A DNA stretch of 64,000 nt from Bacteroidota bacterium (GCA_016124585.1 WGNL01000006.1:124001-188000); one strand, 5' to 3'; counted from the stretch's first letter, positions 8,958 through 17,970 are shown. The notes: generated from the letters alone by a model not told the origin. Numbers and translations are program-made.

Positions 8958-9587
8958 ATGGTATCGGTAAATATCGAAGGAACACTCCGCAGCGGCACGG
9001 GAACATCTTCAGCAAAGGCTGCAAGGGATGCAGGTACAATTCCATGCGTGCTTTACGGAAGTGGTGAAAATGTACATTTCACGGTCACACCTGATTCTGT
9101 CAGGGATATCGTTTACACTGGCGAGTTCAAGCTTGCTAATGTAACCGTAGGAGGAAAGGACTACAGGTGCATTCTCAAGGACATTCAGTTCCACCCGGTA
9201 ACGGATACAGTTACTCATATTGACTTCCTCCACTTGGTAGACGGCAATACTATAAAGGTAAATGTTCCTATTCGCTTTGAAGGTACTGCACCAGGTGTGC
9301 GTTCTGGTGGCAAGTTCATCCAGAAACTTCGTTCAGTAAAAATCAAAACGAAGCCGGAAGCCATGGTGGACGAAATGAAAGTGGATATCTCCAAGTTGAA
9401 GCTTGGTCAGTCGCTTCGGGTTCGTGACATTCAAACCAAGGAAGGTGTGGAAATCATCAATGCCCAAGCGCTTCCAATTGCTACCATTGCAGTTCCAAGA
9501 GGCCTGAAAGGTGGTGGTGGCGGAGCCGCTGATGAGGAAGAGGCTGCACCAGCAGCGGAGGCTGGAGAAGTGGCAGCTGCAGAATAA
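8958..9587 (+). CDS. rplY: 50S ribosomal protein bL25 (CTC/TL5 type)
   Basis: Binds 5S rRNA in the large subunit. The 209 residues are the long CTC form: an N-terminal L25 domain (about 1-95, with IPCVLYGSGENVHFTV) and a C-terminal TL5 beta domain (about 100-185). It ends in an Ala/Glu-rich acidic tail after a Gly run (KGGGGGAADEEE). In many Bacteroidota rplY sits beside prs and pth. Neither is here, and a nitrilase gene follows after a terminator. Confidence 0.95.
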   Translation: MVSVNIEGTLRSGTGTSSAKAARDAGTIPCVLYGSGENVHFTVTPDSVRDIVYTGEFKLANVTVGGKDYRCILKDIQFHPVTDTVTHIDFLHLVDGNTIKVNVPIRFEGTAPGVRSGGKFIQKLRSVKIKTKPEAMVDEMKVDISKLKLGQSLRVRDIQTKEGVEIINAQALPIATIAVPRGLKGGGGGAADEEEAAPAAEAGEVAAAE

Positions 9588-9627
9588 TAATTCTGCTCCC
9601 TAGCGTTTCAATATTCAATATAAGCTT

Positions 9628-9669
9628 CGAGGCATAAAGGTTTAACATCTTTATGCCTCGTTTCATTTT
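9628..9669 (+). terminator. Terminator after rplY
   Basis: Perfect 12-bp stem CGAGGCATAAAG / CTTTATGCCTCG, 9-base loop, then TTTCATTTT. Confidence 0.85.
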
Positions 9670-9686
9670 ACCAAATATTTGTCATC

Positions 9687-10469
9687 ATGGCTAATTTTCT
9701 CCGCATCACCACTGCGCAATCATCACTTTTCTGGGAGGATATTCAAGCGAATTTGACAATGTTTTCCAAAAAGCTTGTCGGATTGGCGGGGATGACAGAT
9801 TTGATTGTCTTGCCTGAAATGTTCACAACGGGATTCAGCATGGATGCACCTCGGTTGGCGGAGCCGATGGATGGCCCTACCATGCAGTGGCTGGCAGAAC
9901 AAGCCAATCAAACTGGGGCGGTAGTTACCGGGAGTTTTATAGCTAAAGAGGATGCGAGCTATTTTAATAGGCTTGTCTGGATGCGGCCGGATGGCAGTTT
10001 TGACCATTACGATAAGCGCCACCTGTTTAGCCCAGCTGCCGAGCATGAAATATATTCTGCTGGCCGAAAAAAGTTAGTAACGGAGTGGCTTGGATGGAAA
10101 ATCTGTCCCTTAATTTGCTACGACCTTCGCTTTCCAGTTTGGAGCCGAAACGTAGAGGGTTTTGACCTGCTGGTGTTTATGGCGAACTGGCCTGAGCGTA
10201 GGAGACATCATTGGAAAAGCCTATTGATGGCAAGGGCTATTGAAAATCAATGTTTTGTTATTGGTGTAAACCGTTGTGGAACGGACGGAATGGGGTTCAG
10301 TTATTCAGGAGATACATCTGTTATTGATTTCGGAGGAAAAATTTTACATGAAACTTCGGATGTAGAAGATATTTTCACCATATCACTTTCTCAGGAAATG
10401 TTGTTGGAATACAGGAAAAGCCTACAATTCCTCGCTGACAAAGACGAATTTGAAATTTTTGTTCGTTAA
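9687..10469 (+). CDS. Carbon-nitrogen hydrolase, omega-amidase type (YafV/NIT2-like)
   Basis: Nitrilase-superfamily amidase of 260 residues. The catalytic triad is visible as E44 (VLPEMFTTGF), K110 (YDKRHLF) and C144 (LICYDLRFP). The DLRFP after the cysteine, and the short length, match the YafV/NIT2 branch, which deamidates alpha-ketoglutaramate and alpha-ketosuccinamate. Substrate assignment is by family only. Cytoplasmic, no signal peptide. It begins 18 bases after the rplY terminator and has no obvious own -7 box in that gap. Confidence 0.9.
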   Translation: MANFLRITTAQSSLFWEDIQANLTMFSKKLVGLAGMTDLIVLPEMFTTGFSMDAPRLAEPMDGPTMQWLAEQANQTGAVVTGSFIAKEDASYFNRLVWMRPDGSFDHYDKRHLFSPAAEHEIYSAGRKKLVTEWLGWKICPLICYDLRFPVWSRNVEGFDLLVFMANWPERRRHHWKSLLMARAIENQCFVIGVNRCGTDGMGFSYSGDTSVIDFGGKILHETSDVEDIFTISLSQEMLLEYRKSLQFLADKDEFEIFVR

Positions 10470-10687
10470 GTGCTGGAAAATAATTTTGAATTTAGCATCT
10501 TTGCCCGCCACCGAAAAAATGGTGATGAACAAATTGCAGCGTAAGAACATTAAGGCGCTAAAAAAAACTCCTTTTTATCCCATTTTTGAACACTCCTATG
10601 TAAGCGCACGCTGATGATTATTGACCCTTTTTAAAGCAAGATTCTTTAACATAGTGGTTTTTCAAGCCAATTAAAAAACAGCAACGT

Positions 10688-11224
10688 ATGAACGTTAAAA
10701 GGCTGGTAAGAGGAGTGTCTGCTTTGGTAGCACTCTTGGGTCTCACTTCGTGTAGTTTATTTTCTCAAACTGCCGAGGTTTCAAATCCGATAGCAGAGGC
10801 CAAGACGAAGAAAGTTGAGAAGGAAATTTTGTTTCGTAATGATATTGTAGAAGAAGCAGAACAATATTTGGGGACACATTATCGCTCAGCAGGCAAGTCG
10901 CCTGGTGGGTTTGATTGCTCTGGCTTTGTCCACTATATTATGAAAGAGCATGATATTGACATGAACAGTTCGGCTGCGACCCAAGAAAAACAAGGTGAAC
11001 GCATTTCGAAAAAGGAAGCAAAACCTGGAGACTTGGTATTTTTTAGACGCAGCCCAGGGGGGCGAGTCTTCCATGTGGCAATGGTTTACGAAAATGACAA
11101 AAGTGGTATGACCCTTATTCACAGCACCTCCGGTAGGGGTGTCGTTATGGAGAAATTAGAAACTTCGGAATACTGGCGGTCAAAAATAATGACCTTCAGA
11201 AATGTGGTAGGAAGCAAAAAATAA
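10688..11224 (+). CDS. NlpC/P60 lipoprotein, cell-wall endopeptidase
   Basis: Predicted outer-membrane lipoprotein of 178 residues that cleaves peptidoglycan stem peptides. It has a signal peptide with lipobox LTSC (C22). The catalytic triad of the NlpC/P60 fold is C77 (GGFDCSGFV), H129 (RVFHVAMVY) and H145 (LIHSTSGRGV). The length fits single-domain enzymes of the Spr type. It is monocistronic: a 217-base leader precedes it and a terminator follows. CATCTTTGCCC near 10496-10506 is close to a -7 box. Confidence 0.92.
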   Translation: MNVKRLVRGVSALVALLGLTSCSLFSQTAEVSNPIAEAKTKKVEKEILFRNDIVEEAEQYLGTHYRSAGKSPGGFDCSGFVHYIMKEHDIDMNSSAATQEKQGERISKKEAKPGDLVFFRRSPGGRVFHVAMVYENDKSGMTLIHSTSGRGVVMEKLETSEYWRSKIMTFRNVVGSKK

Positions 11225-11249
11225 GAAACCTAAACTTTTATAGGTTTTG

Positions 11250-11289
11250 AACGAAAAAGCCTCGGCAAGCATGCTGAGGCTTTTTCGTT
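11250..11289 (+). terminator. Terminator after the NlpC/P60 gene
   Basis: Long stem ACGAAAAAGCCTCGGC / GCTGAGGCTTTTTCGT with one mismatch and a 6-base loop, flanked by A and T runs. Confidence 0.85.
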
Positions 11290-11371
11290 TTGGAGGACAT
11301 AGCTAAGAATTTCGCCGATTACGGATCCAGAAGCTGAAGCGCAGGGGTATTGAGGAAATGGTGAAAAATGA

Positions 11372-11923
11372 CTACCTAAACTTCACAGCAGTTGCTCGCC
11401 TGTCAAGTGCTTTGTTTCCTGGGTCATTGAAAAGAAAAAATACAAAAACGGTTCCTTGCCCCTCTTTGCACAAAGCCAACATTTTACATGCCGGTTTGTC
11501 AGAGAATGCTGGTTTCGGAGTGAAAAAATACGTCATGCCCCAATCGGCGTTGAAGTCTTGCAACAAGTTTTCAGGACTAGGCTCAATGGCCGAAATGATG
11601 GCGTCACCTGCATTTGTTGCCACAGTGGTCAACACACGGAAAGTGGCTACGTTCGGGACAGTAGTGTTGGAGGATGAGTCTGTCCAAGGCAGTACGTAGT
11701 AGCGGATTTCGAGGTTTTCCCGGTTGGAACTGATGGCATACTGGCAGTTCAGGTAATCGTTTTCGGTAGGCTCATAGCTGCGGTAGCCTGCGTCCAACGG
11801 CTCAAAGATTTCGAGACCTGCTTTTTCAAGGAGGTAACCGAAGGGAACGGGGAGCTCGTTTTTTTGTGCAAACAAAATTTGTGGCAGCAAGAAAAGCAAG
11901 GCATAGAAACAATTGGAACGCAT
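11372..11923 (-). CDS. Exported protein of unknown function
   Basis: 183 residues with a clear signal peptide (MRSNCFYALLFLLPQILFAQ, cut after the AQ). The mature part has aromatic-rich beta-like segments (LEIRYYVLPW) and a VFVFFLFN strand near the C-terminus. No domain is recognised. It is isolated, convergent with the NlpC gene and divergent from the endonuclease gene. It is possibly a small periplasmic or surface protein, but nothing in the neighbours points to a role. Confidence 0.7.
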   Translation of the reverse strand: MRSNCFYALLFLLPQILFAQKNELPVPFGYLLEKAGLEIFEPLDAGYRSYEPTENDYLNCQYAISSNRENLEIRYYVLPWTDSSSNTTVPNVATFRVLTTVATNAGDAIISAIEPSPENLLQDFNADWGMTYFFTPKPAFSDKPACKMLALCKEGQGTVFVFFLFNDPGNKALDRRATAVKFR

Positions 11924-12032
11924 AGAATTTGATTTCTTAAAGCTAATATAGAGCTTGTATAGCAGTGAAAGTTAAAGTTTCAATGTCCTGTCGTGCAACT
12001 GTATTTTTTAACTTACCCAAAAACCAATCCCC

Positions 12033-12040
12033 TAACTTTG
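12033..12040 (+). promoter_or_regulatory. -7 box of the endonuclease I gene
   Basis: TAACTTTG followed by CC, 18 bases before the ATG at 12059, matches TAnnTTTG. The -33 element is not clear. Confidence 0.6.
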
Positions 12041-12058
12041 CCTCAAAATCATCACCTA

Positions 12059-13153
12059 ATGAAGAAAACGGCGAGCATCGTAATACTTTGCTTTTTATTG
12101 AAAATTAGCGCTTTAGCGCAATATGAACCCGTGTTTCCCGGCTTGTCGGGTCAAGAGCTGCTAGACAACCTAGTGGCCACCTACAAGCCACCAGTGCTAC
12201 TTCCGCAGGCGCAAGCCCGTGACACACTTTTTGCTCGAATTTACAGCTACCACGATACACTTACCTGTGTTTATACGGGTTACAAGATTTACCTAGACCC
12301 TACGCAAGACCCTACTCAGGCTGCCTTTGCCTTGGGAATCAATACTGAGCATACCTTTCCTCAGAGCCTTGGTGCCATGAACCAAGCCGAAGGCGATATG
12401 CACCACCTCTACCCAACTCGTGAGGATGTGAATGCCGACCGTGGCAATTTACCCTTCGCTGAAATCCCTGACAACCAGACCGAAACTTGGTACTACAATG
12501 GATTGGAGTCATCTAATATCCCAACCTCGAATATTGACCTTTATAGTGAGCGGAAAGCTGGTTTTTTTGAACCAAGGGAAGACCACAAAGGGAATGTGGC
12601 AAGGGCCATGTTTTATTTTTATACGATGTACAAAGCGCAGGCTGATGCAGCGAATTCAAGCTTCTTCGAATCACAACGGCAAACCCTCTGCGCTTGGCAC
12701 CTGCTCGACCCCGTTGATGAACCAGAATGGAACCGAACTTGGCTGATTGCTCAGTACCAAAGTGGTAAACCCAACCCATTTGTACTGGACTGTACTTTGC
12801 CGGAGCGTTGCTACTGTGCCGAATTCAATACCAAATGCACCCCAGCCGCATTGGAGGAAGAGGCTGATAACCAGTTGTTTGCGTTGAAATCTATTTCGCC
12901 AAACCCATTTGACGAAACGACCGTCCTACACTTCGTGCTACAAGAGCCTGGTCGGGTGCGTTTGGAAGTTTTCGATGCCTTTGGCAACAAGCTGGATGAG
13001 GTGGAATTGGGTCATTTTGCCGCAGGGGAACAACAAGCTACTTGGACAAAAAAAGCAGATACCGCTAGCGGTATCTGCTTTTTTATGCTCTATTTTGAAA
13101 ACGGAAACCAGACAGGTGTAGCGGTAACAAAAGTCTTGATTCTGCCTCGGTAA
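12059..13153 (+). CDS. Secreted endonuclease I with T9SS sorting domain
   Basis: Secreted DNase/RNase of the EndoI/Bsn His-Me-finger family, 364 residues. The signal peptide ends at ISALAQ (about 21). Catalytic region: EHTFPQS (97-103), DMHHLYP (113-119) and NADRGNLPF (125-133). A C-terminal type A sorting domain (about 285-364) contains SPNPFDETTVL and ends in VTKVLILPR, which targets the protein to the type IX system. A start 66 bases upstream is in frame, but it would place the signal peptide internally. A perfect 36-bp palindrome with A/T ends sits inside the last 100 bases of the gene. Confidence 0.93.
   Translation: MKKTASIVILCFLLKISALAQYEPVFPGLSGQELLDNLVATYKPPVLLPQAQARDTLFARIYSYHDTLTCVYTGYKIYLDPTQDPTQAAFALGINTEHTFPQSLGAMNQAEGDMHHLYPTREDVNADRGNLPFAEIPDNQTETWYYNGLESSNIPTSNIDLYSERKAGFFEPREDHKGNVARAMFYFYTMYKAQADAANSSFFESQRQTLCAWHLLDPVDEPEWNRTWLIAQYQSGKPNPFVLDCTLPERCYCAEFNTKCTPAALEEEADNQLFALKSISPNPFDETTVLHFVLQEPGRVRLEVFDAFGNKLDEVELGHFAAGEQQATWTKKADTASGICFFMLYFENGNQTGVAVTKVLILPR
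13049..13084. repeat. Perfect 36-bp palindrome inside the endonuclease gene
   Basis: Each half is GCAGATACCGCT-like with an A run on the left and a T run on the right, so the RNA would look like an intrinsic terminator. It lies in coding sequence, 70 bases before the stop codon and about 75 bases before the convergent stop of the next gene. Confidence 0.85.
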
Positions 13154-13156
13154 TTT

Positions 13157-14197
13157 TTATTTCAACTCAAAATCATCCGACCCGGCAAAGAAGCCTTTGT
13201 TGTAGATTTCCACTTTGTATTTGCCGCTCTGGAAGGAGGAGTTTGGCTTCCAAACGAAGCAAAGTTGAGTTTCGTCATTGGCGTACTCGTACTCCTGGAC
13301 TTGAGTGAAACGGACTTCTTCGCCATTTTTATCCACAGTGGTTCCGCTTCCAAGGTCGTCAATAGCCAAGGTTTCGCCCTTTGGGTTGATGACACGGATG
13401 TAGAACTTTTCGTTGCCGGGCTGCACTACATCATTGGCAATGGTCGTAAAGCAGATTTTAAGTTGATCTACCCGTTTAGCCGATTCTTTCTCAGAGGTTT
13501 TACCACTTTTGCGCACCTTCATGCCCGTCACTTTGATGTCTTTGACCTTGATGACCGAGCCAGCTGTCACAGACTTTGTCAGTTCTTCTTTTTCGCTAAC
13601 TAATTGAGCCTTGGCAGTACTAAGTGTCTCATTTTCAGCTACTTTGCTCTGCAATGTGTAACTCAGGCTGTCTTTGTCGGCCCTAAGTTGTTGGTTGTCC
13701 TGTGTAAGCTGCTCCTGCTCCGCCCTGAGCTGCTCCACTTGCGCAATGTATTCGGCAACCTTAGATTTCAAGCCTGCGATTTCTCTGCGGGCGGCATCCA
13801 ATTTTTTCTTGTCACGCAGCAGCACATCGATTTGGTCTTTTTGTGCCACCAATTCAGCTTTTTGCTGGTCGATTAAGGCGTTGATTTGATCATTGTCGCC
13901 TTTGAGGGCGTCCAGTTCCGAAATGGCTTGGTTGTACTGGCCTTCCAATTCCGCCTTAAGTTTTTCTGATTCTTCCAGTTCTGCTACTTTTTGCTCTAAA
14001 AGCCTAGTCGTGCTCATGCTTTCGTAGGTGAGCCAAGCAGCTACCCCAAGTAGTAGTAAGCCAGCTACGATGACGATAGGCATCCATGGCGTTGAGCTTT
14101 TTTTGGCAACAGGCGGCTGTGAAACTGGTGGCGTCGGAGGATTCACTGGAGTTTGGCCTTGCTGGCCAGGTTGATTTGAAGGATTCACTGGTACCAT
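13157..14197 (-). CDS. Single-pass membrane coiled-coil protein (paralogue of 58497-59483)
   Basis: 346 residues of unknown function. Order: a Pro/Gln/Asn-rich N-terminus (1-36), one membrane helix (about 39-57, PIVIVAGLLLLGVAAWL), a long coiled coil (about 63-205), and a C-terminal beta domain (about 215-346). The beta domain contains LKICFTTIANDV, YIRVINPKGETLAIDD and QLCFVWKP. The start at 14197 (MVPVNPSNQP) is preferred over an ATG 96 bases upstream, whose product would be unlike its paralogue. The paralogue at 58497 shares topology and motifs. The C-terminal domain probably faces the periplasm and could be a ligand- or partner-binding module. Confidence 0.8.
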   Translation of the reverse strand: MVPVNPSNQPGQQGQTPVNPPTPPVSQPPVAKKSSTPWMPIVIVAGLLLLGVAAWLTYESMSTTRLLEQKVAELEESEKLKAELEGQYNQAISELDALKGDNDQINALIDQQKAELVAQKDQIDVLLRDKKKLDAARREIAGLKSKVAEYIAQVEQLRAEQEQLTQDNQQLRADKDSLSYTLQSKVAENETLSTAKAQLVSEKEELTKSVTAGSVIKVKDIKVTGMKVRKSGKTSEKESAKRVDQLKICFTTIANDVVQPGNEKFYIRVINPKGETLAIDDLGSGTTVDKNGEEVRFTQVQEYEYANDETQLCFVWKPNSSFQSGKYKVEIYNKGFFAGSDDFELK

Positions 14198-14520
14198 TTT
14201 TATTTGTTTTTTGTTTGTTCCAAAATCGTTTTTGAGTAGAAACCATCTAAATGATTTCGAGATGATAAGGTGTTTGTAGAAAAAAATGTTCATATCTCTC
14301 CTTTTGAAAGGGTGCCTTGACGGTTGTGAGATATCTTGTTTTAGGTTTTAAATGTTTGATTATCAATGTTTTGTTAAAATAATTTTCCAATTGAGTTAAA
14401 ATATATTTTATGCAAAAACCACTATTTGATACCTACCAATACCAACACTTTTAGCCCCAAACTTTCCTTACCTTTGCCCACCCAAAAGCTGGATTTTAAT
14501 AGAAATCAAAAGACGACACC
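14198..14520. other. Divergent AT-rich intergenic region
   Basis: 323 bases between the coiled-coil gene and the TPR gene. TACCTTTG at 14469-14476 (plus) followed by CCC is a good -7 box for the gene at 14521. Nothing else is recognised. Confidence 0.5.
14469..14476 (+). promoter_or_regulatory. -7 box of the 14521 gene
   Basis: TACCTTTG, matching the phylum consensus, 44 bases before the ATG. Confidence 0.6.
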
Positions 14521-15141
14521 ATGTTTACGATTCATCCATATCTCAAGTTTGCACTTATTGCCGTGTTTACGATAGGGGGCATCATCATGATGGCCACACT
14601 TCCATGGGGCTACGGCTTACCCATCCTAATTATAGGCCTGATTTTGCTCGCATCATACATCTTATTGGGCACTATTCAGCACACAGCGAAGGTCATGCAG
14701 GCAGACCAAAATTATCTGGAAGCAGATAAATGGCTCAACCTGACCCTCAAACCAGAATGGCTTTACGTAACGAACCGGGCCTATTTTTATATGATGAAAG
14801 GCACAATTGCTCAAGGACTCGGCCGCACAGACGAGGCTGAAACTTGGCTGACAAAAGCACAAACTGTCAACCTGCCAACCGACAACGAGAAAGCTGCCGT
14901 TCAACTACAGCTCGCTGGCATCGCAATCCAGCGCAAAAAGCTGAATATGGCCAAAAATTATATGCGGAACATCAAGGAACTGAACGTTACCGAGCCGATG
15001 CTGAAGGATCAGATTAAGCAGTTTGACAAAGCCATGTCACAACAGGGGCAAATGAAGATGGCACAGCAAAGCGGCATGGTTCAAAAAGGGGGAGTTCCTT
15101 TGAACCCTCGTTCCAAGCGCCGCCGACCTACAGGGCGTTGA
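14521..15141 (+). CDS. Two-helix membrane protein with TPR-like domain
   Basis: 206 residues. Two membrane helices (about 8-25 and 31-50) are followed by a cytoplasmic helical repeat region (about 60-160). GLGRTDEAETWLTKAQ and MAKNYMRNIKELN in it have the spacing of tetratricopeptide repeats. The C-terminus is basic (SKRRRPTGR) and Met/Gln-rich. Function unknown; TPR domains usually carry protein-protein contacts. Single gene with its own promoter. Confidence 0.75.
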   Translation: MFTIHPYLKFALIAVFTIGGIIMMATLPWGYGLPILIIGLILLASYILLGTIQHTAKVMQADQNYLEADKWLNLTLKPEWLYVTNRAYFYMMKGTIAQGLGRTDEAETWLTKAQTVNLPTDNEKAAVQLQLAGIAIQRKKLNMAKNYMRNIKELNVTEPMLKDQIKQFDKAMSQQGQMKMAQQSGMVQKGGVPLNPRSKRRRPTGR

Positions 15142-15335
15142 CAAGATCGGCAGTTGTAGGACTTGTTTTTTTTTGGATTGTAAGCATTATTTCCTCTATA
15201 TCTTAAGGTGTTGCTATCTAGGCAATTTACGATGCTGTTTTAAAACTATCATGCACTTTGGTCATGATTCAAAGCTCAGTTATTTCATTGTAGTTAGGGA
15301 GAGGCGAGGCTGGAGCTAAAGAAAATAAAACTTGT

Positions 15336-17123
15336 TTACGGCTTTTTCATTGCATCGTACACCACTTGCTGTACCCGAGGTCTGATGTTCAATCCAGAAA
15401 TGCCGTTGTGCGAACGGTCGGGGTAAACTCGGTTGCTTAAAAAAATCACTAGCAAATTATATTTAGGGTCGGCCCAAAAAAAGGTGCCCGTAAAACCCGA
15501 ATGCCCAAAACTCTCCGGGCTGGCTGATTCCGCCACATAGCTTTTCACGGGGTCGAATTCAATCAACGGCTTGTCAAAACCGAGCCCCCGTCGGTTGCCT
15601 TCTTGGCAATATTGACAGCGGGTAAACTCTCGTACCGCTATTTCGCTGATGAAACGCTCTCCGCCGTATTCGCCGCCATTCAGGTAGAGTTGCACCAATT
15701 TCGCCAAATCGCCTGCCGTGCCAAACAACCCTGCATGACCAGAGACGCCGCCAAGCATTGCCGCCGTCTCGTCGTGTACCGTGCCTTGGATTTGTTGCCT
15801 TCGGAAAAAAGTGTCACGCTCCGTCGGTTCAATTCGCTCTTTGGGAAAATTGCGCAGCGGGTTGTAGGTGAGGGTGAAAGCACCAAGCGGGCGGTAAAAG
15901 GTCTGCTTTAAATAAGCCTCCAGCGGCTCGCCCGTCAGCCGCTCCACTACCTTCGGATAGAGAATGAACGAAAGGTCGGAATAGACATAGCCGGGCTTTT
16001 CGTTCAGCGGTAGGTCACGTATTCCCTTGTAAATCTTCTTTTTATATTTTTTGAACAAAAACAAACTGTCGGTGATGTGAATGGGGTATCGCCTAGAATA
16101 GTGGTCACGAAAGCTGCGCCGTTTCCAACTTCCATCTTCATTTTTCGCTTGGCTCCAAAAGACGATGCCTGGTTTCAGCCGCCCATTGTGGGCTAGGAAC
16201 TGGCGATAGGTAACATCGGCTTTATCCGAGTTTTTGAAAAACGGCAGGTACTTTTTCAGTGGAGCATCCAAGTCAAACTTTCCCTCGCCGTAGAGCTTCA
16301 TTAACGCTGGCAAGGTGCTGGTTACTTTCGTTACTGAGGCGAAATCGTAGAGGTCGTCGGGACTTACTGGTTGAAGGCTGTCGTAGGTCTGGAAGCCGTA
16401 GGTTTCGTGGAAAACAACCATGCCGTCCTTTGCCACCAGCACCTGCGCACCGGGGAAAGCCTGTGCTTGGATGCCCTCCTCCACGATGGTTCGGATGCTA
16501 TCGACCATAAGCTGCCCATCGAGGCCAACCAAAGTGGGCGGGGCGAAGCCAAGGCGGGTTTTCTTCGTTGACATTTGGCCGTCAATTGCGCAGCCACCAA
16601 AAATAGCTTGTGCGGCGAGGGATTGGTGAAGGCTGTCGCTGCTGGGCGAGAACAAAATGGCGTCGGCTCTCTCAAAAAGGGAGGAGTTTTGAACACGTTT
16701 GGGATTTCCGAAGACGACAAGCACGAATTTGCCTCTTTTAGCTACAAAGTTTACAAACCCCAAAAGGTATTTTTCTCTCATTTCGGTAAGGCTATCAGGA
16801 TTTATGGCTTCAACAACCACGTTTTCCCCAGCGACTATTTTTCCAGAAAAATTATCAGGTTGATACTTGTAAAGCGTTTGTTTAAACACATTAGGAAAGC
16901 CTATGCCAATAGATCTGTAGGTGTTTATATGGTTGTTCAAATCTTTCAATGGCAACAAATCCCCTTCATTGCGCAACAAAACGATGGACTTTCGGGCAGC
17001 CTCCCACGCCTCGGCTTCGCCATTTTGCGTAGAAAAAACCCGTTGGTCGGACGCTGGTTGGCTGGCAAGTCTGTCCATTGCGCAGCAAAAAATCAAAAAG
17101 CAAAGGAGGTATGGTCGATTCAT
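15336..17123 (-). CDS. Serine beta-lactamase-like hydrolase fused to a GH3 C-terminal domain
   Basis: 595 residues with a signal peptide (about 1-21). Residues 36-185 look like the C-terminal domain of GH3 glycosidases: AARKSIVLLRNEGDLLPL, then ADAILF and AAQAIFGG. From about 195 there is a class C beta-lactamase/DD-peptidase domain with S263-x-x-K266 (FASVTKVT), YSD near 375 and HSG near 555. Bacteroidota commonly have about 1000-residue proteins with a full GH3 (NagZ-like) plus this hydrolase. Here the catalytic GH3 barrel is missing and the signal peptide joins the GH3-C domain directly. The protein is probably periplasmic and acts on cell-wall peptides. Confidence 0.85.
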   Translation of the reverse strand: MNRPYLLCFLIFCCAMDRLASQPASDQRVFSTQNGEAEAWEAARKSIVLLRNEGDLLPLKDLNNHINTYRSIGIGFPNVFKQTLYKYQPDNFSGKIVAGENVVVEAINPDSLTEMREKYLLGFVNFVAKRGKFVLVVFGNPKRVQNSSLFERADAILFSPSSDSLHQSLAAQAIFGGCAIDGQMSTKKTRLGFAPPTLVGLDGQLMVDSIRTIVEEGIQAQAFPGAQVLVAKDGMVVFHETYGFQTYDSLQPVSPDDLYDFASVTKVTSTLPALMKLYGEGKFDLDAPLKKYLPFFKNSDKADVTYRQFLAHNGRLKPGIVFWSQAKNEDGSWKRRSFRDHYSRRYPIHITDSLFLFKKYKKKIYKGIRDLPLNEKPGYVYSDLSFILYPKVVERLTGEPLEAYLKQTFYRPLGAFTLTYNPLRNFPKERIEPTERDTFFRRQQIQGTVHDETAAMLGGVSGHAGLFGTAGDLAKLVQLYLNGGEYGGERFISEIAVREFTRCQYCQEGNRRGLGFDKPLIEFDPVKSYVAESASPESFGHSGFTGTFFWADPKYNLLVIFLSNRVYPDRSHNGISGLNIRPRVQQVVYDAMKKP

Positions 17124-17252
17124 CGTTACAAAAGTCCTAATTTTGGCAGCGGCTACCAACTTTTGAATGCAGTGGTGCGTCTTAATGCTGGTTTAGCTTC
17201 CATGACCAATGGCAACTGACGAATGACCCCACGAACCAGAACCTTGAAAATT

Positions 17253-17909
17253 ATGAAAATCAAAATCTTCGGCCTGTTTTTCCTGAGCCTCCTTTTTTGT
17301 GGGACACTTGCTGCACAGCGGGTGGTGCAGGATTCCAACCTTGTCCAGTTTTCGGGAATGGTGCTCGATGGTACCACTTCGGAGCTAATCCCCGTACCAT
17401 ACACGAACATCGCTGTGAAGGACAAATCACGGGGCACTTACACCGATTTCAACGGCTTTTTTAGTATTGTGGTGGAAAAAGGCGACGTGATTGAATTTAC
17501 GGCGGTGGGCTACAAATCCGTGGAGTTCAAGATTCCTGACAACCTCACCGACAGCCGCTATTCGTTGGTACAACTCATGTCGCAGGACTTGGTGAACCTG
17601 CCGGAAACCGTGGTGTTCCCGTGGCCGAGCAAGGAGCATTTCAAACTGGAATTCCTCGCCATGGACGTGACCTCCGAAATGGAGGAACGGGCGCTGAAAA
17701 ACGTGGCCAACGATGCCTTGGAAAAAATGCGCTACACCGTGCCGAGTGTCGGTGCCGAGCACGCCAATTACTACCTCCGCCAGCAGGCCCGCAGCTACTA
17801 TTACATCGGCCAGCAACCCCCGATGAATATCTACAACCCGATTGCCTGGAAGCAGTTCTTCGATGCTTGGAAGAACGGGGATTTTAAGAAGAAAAAGGAG
17901 AAGCAGTAG
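17253..17909 (+). CDS. Exported carboxypeptidase-regulatory-like (CarboxypepD_reg) protein
   Basis: 218 residues. Signal peptide MKIKIFGLFFLSLLFCGTLA, cut near AAQ. Residues 30-115 form a beta-sandwich like the plug-side domain of TonB-dependent receptors: FSGMVLDGTTSELIPVPYTN, then GTYTDFNGFFSI and VIEFTAVGYKS. The C-terminal half is helical with a Tyr-rich ARSYYYIGQQPP segment and a basic tail (KKKKEKQ). It is not a receptor, because no barrel follows. The start at 17253 is chosen because an upstream ATG adds ten residues before the signal peptide. Confidence 0.82.
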   Translation: MKIKIFGLFFLSLLFCGTLAAQRVVQDSNLVQFSGMVLDGTTSELIPVPYTNIAVKDKSRGTYTDFNGFFSIVVEKGDVIEFTAVGYKSVEFKIPDNLTDSRYSLVQLMSQDLVNLPETVVFPWPSKEHFKLEFLAMDVTSEMEERALKNVANDALEKMRYTVPSVGAEHANYYLRQQARSYYYIGQQPPMNIYNPIAWKQFFDAWKNGDFKKKKEKQ

Positions 17910-17930
17910 GGGGTAAAATTAGTAGATGAA

Positions 17931-17968
17931 AATGGAGAATCGGATGCTAACCGGTTCTCCATTTTTTG
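17931..17968. terminator. Terminator shared by convergent genes
   Basis: Stem AATGGAGAAtCGG / CCGGTTCTCCATT (12 of 13 paired) followed by a T run on the plus strand. It lies between the convergent stops at 17909 and 17971. Confidence 0.75.
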
Positions 17969-17970
17969 TT

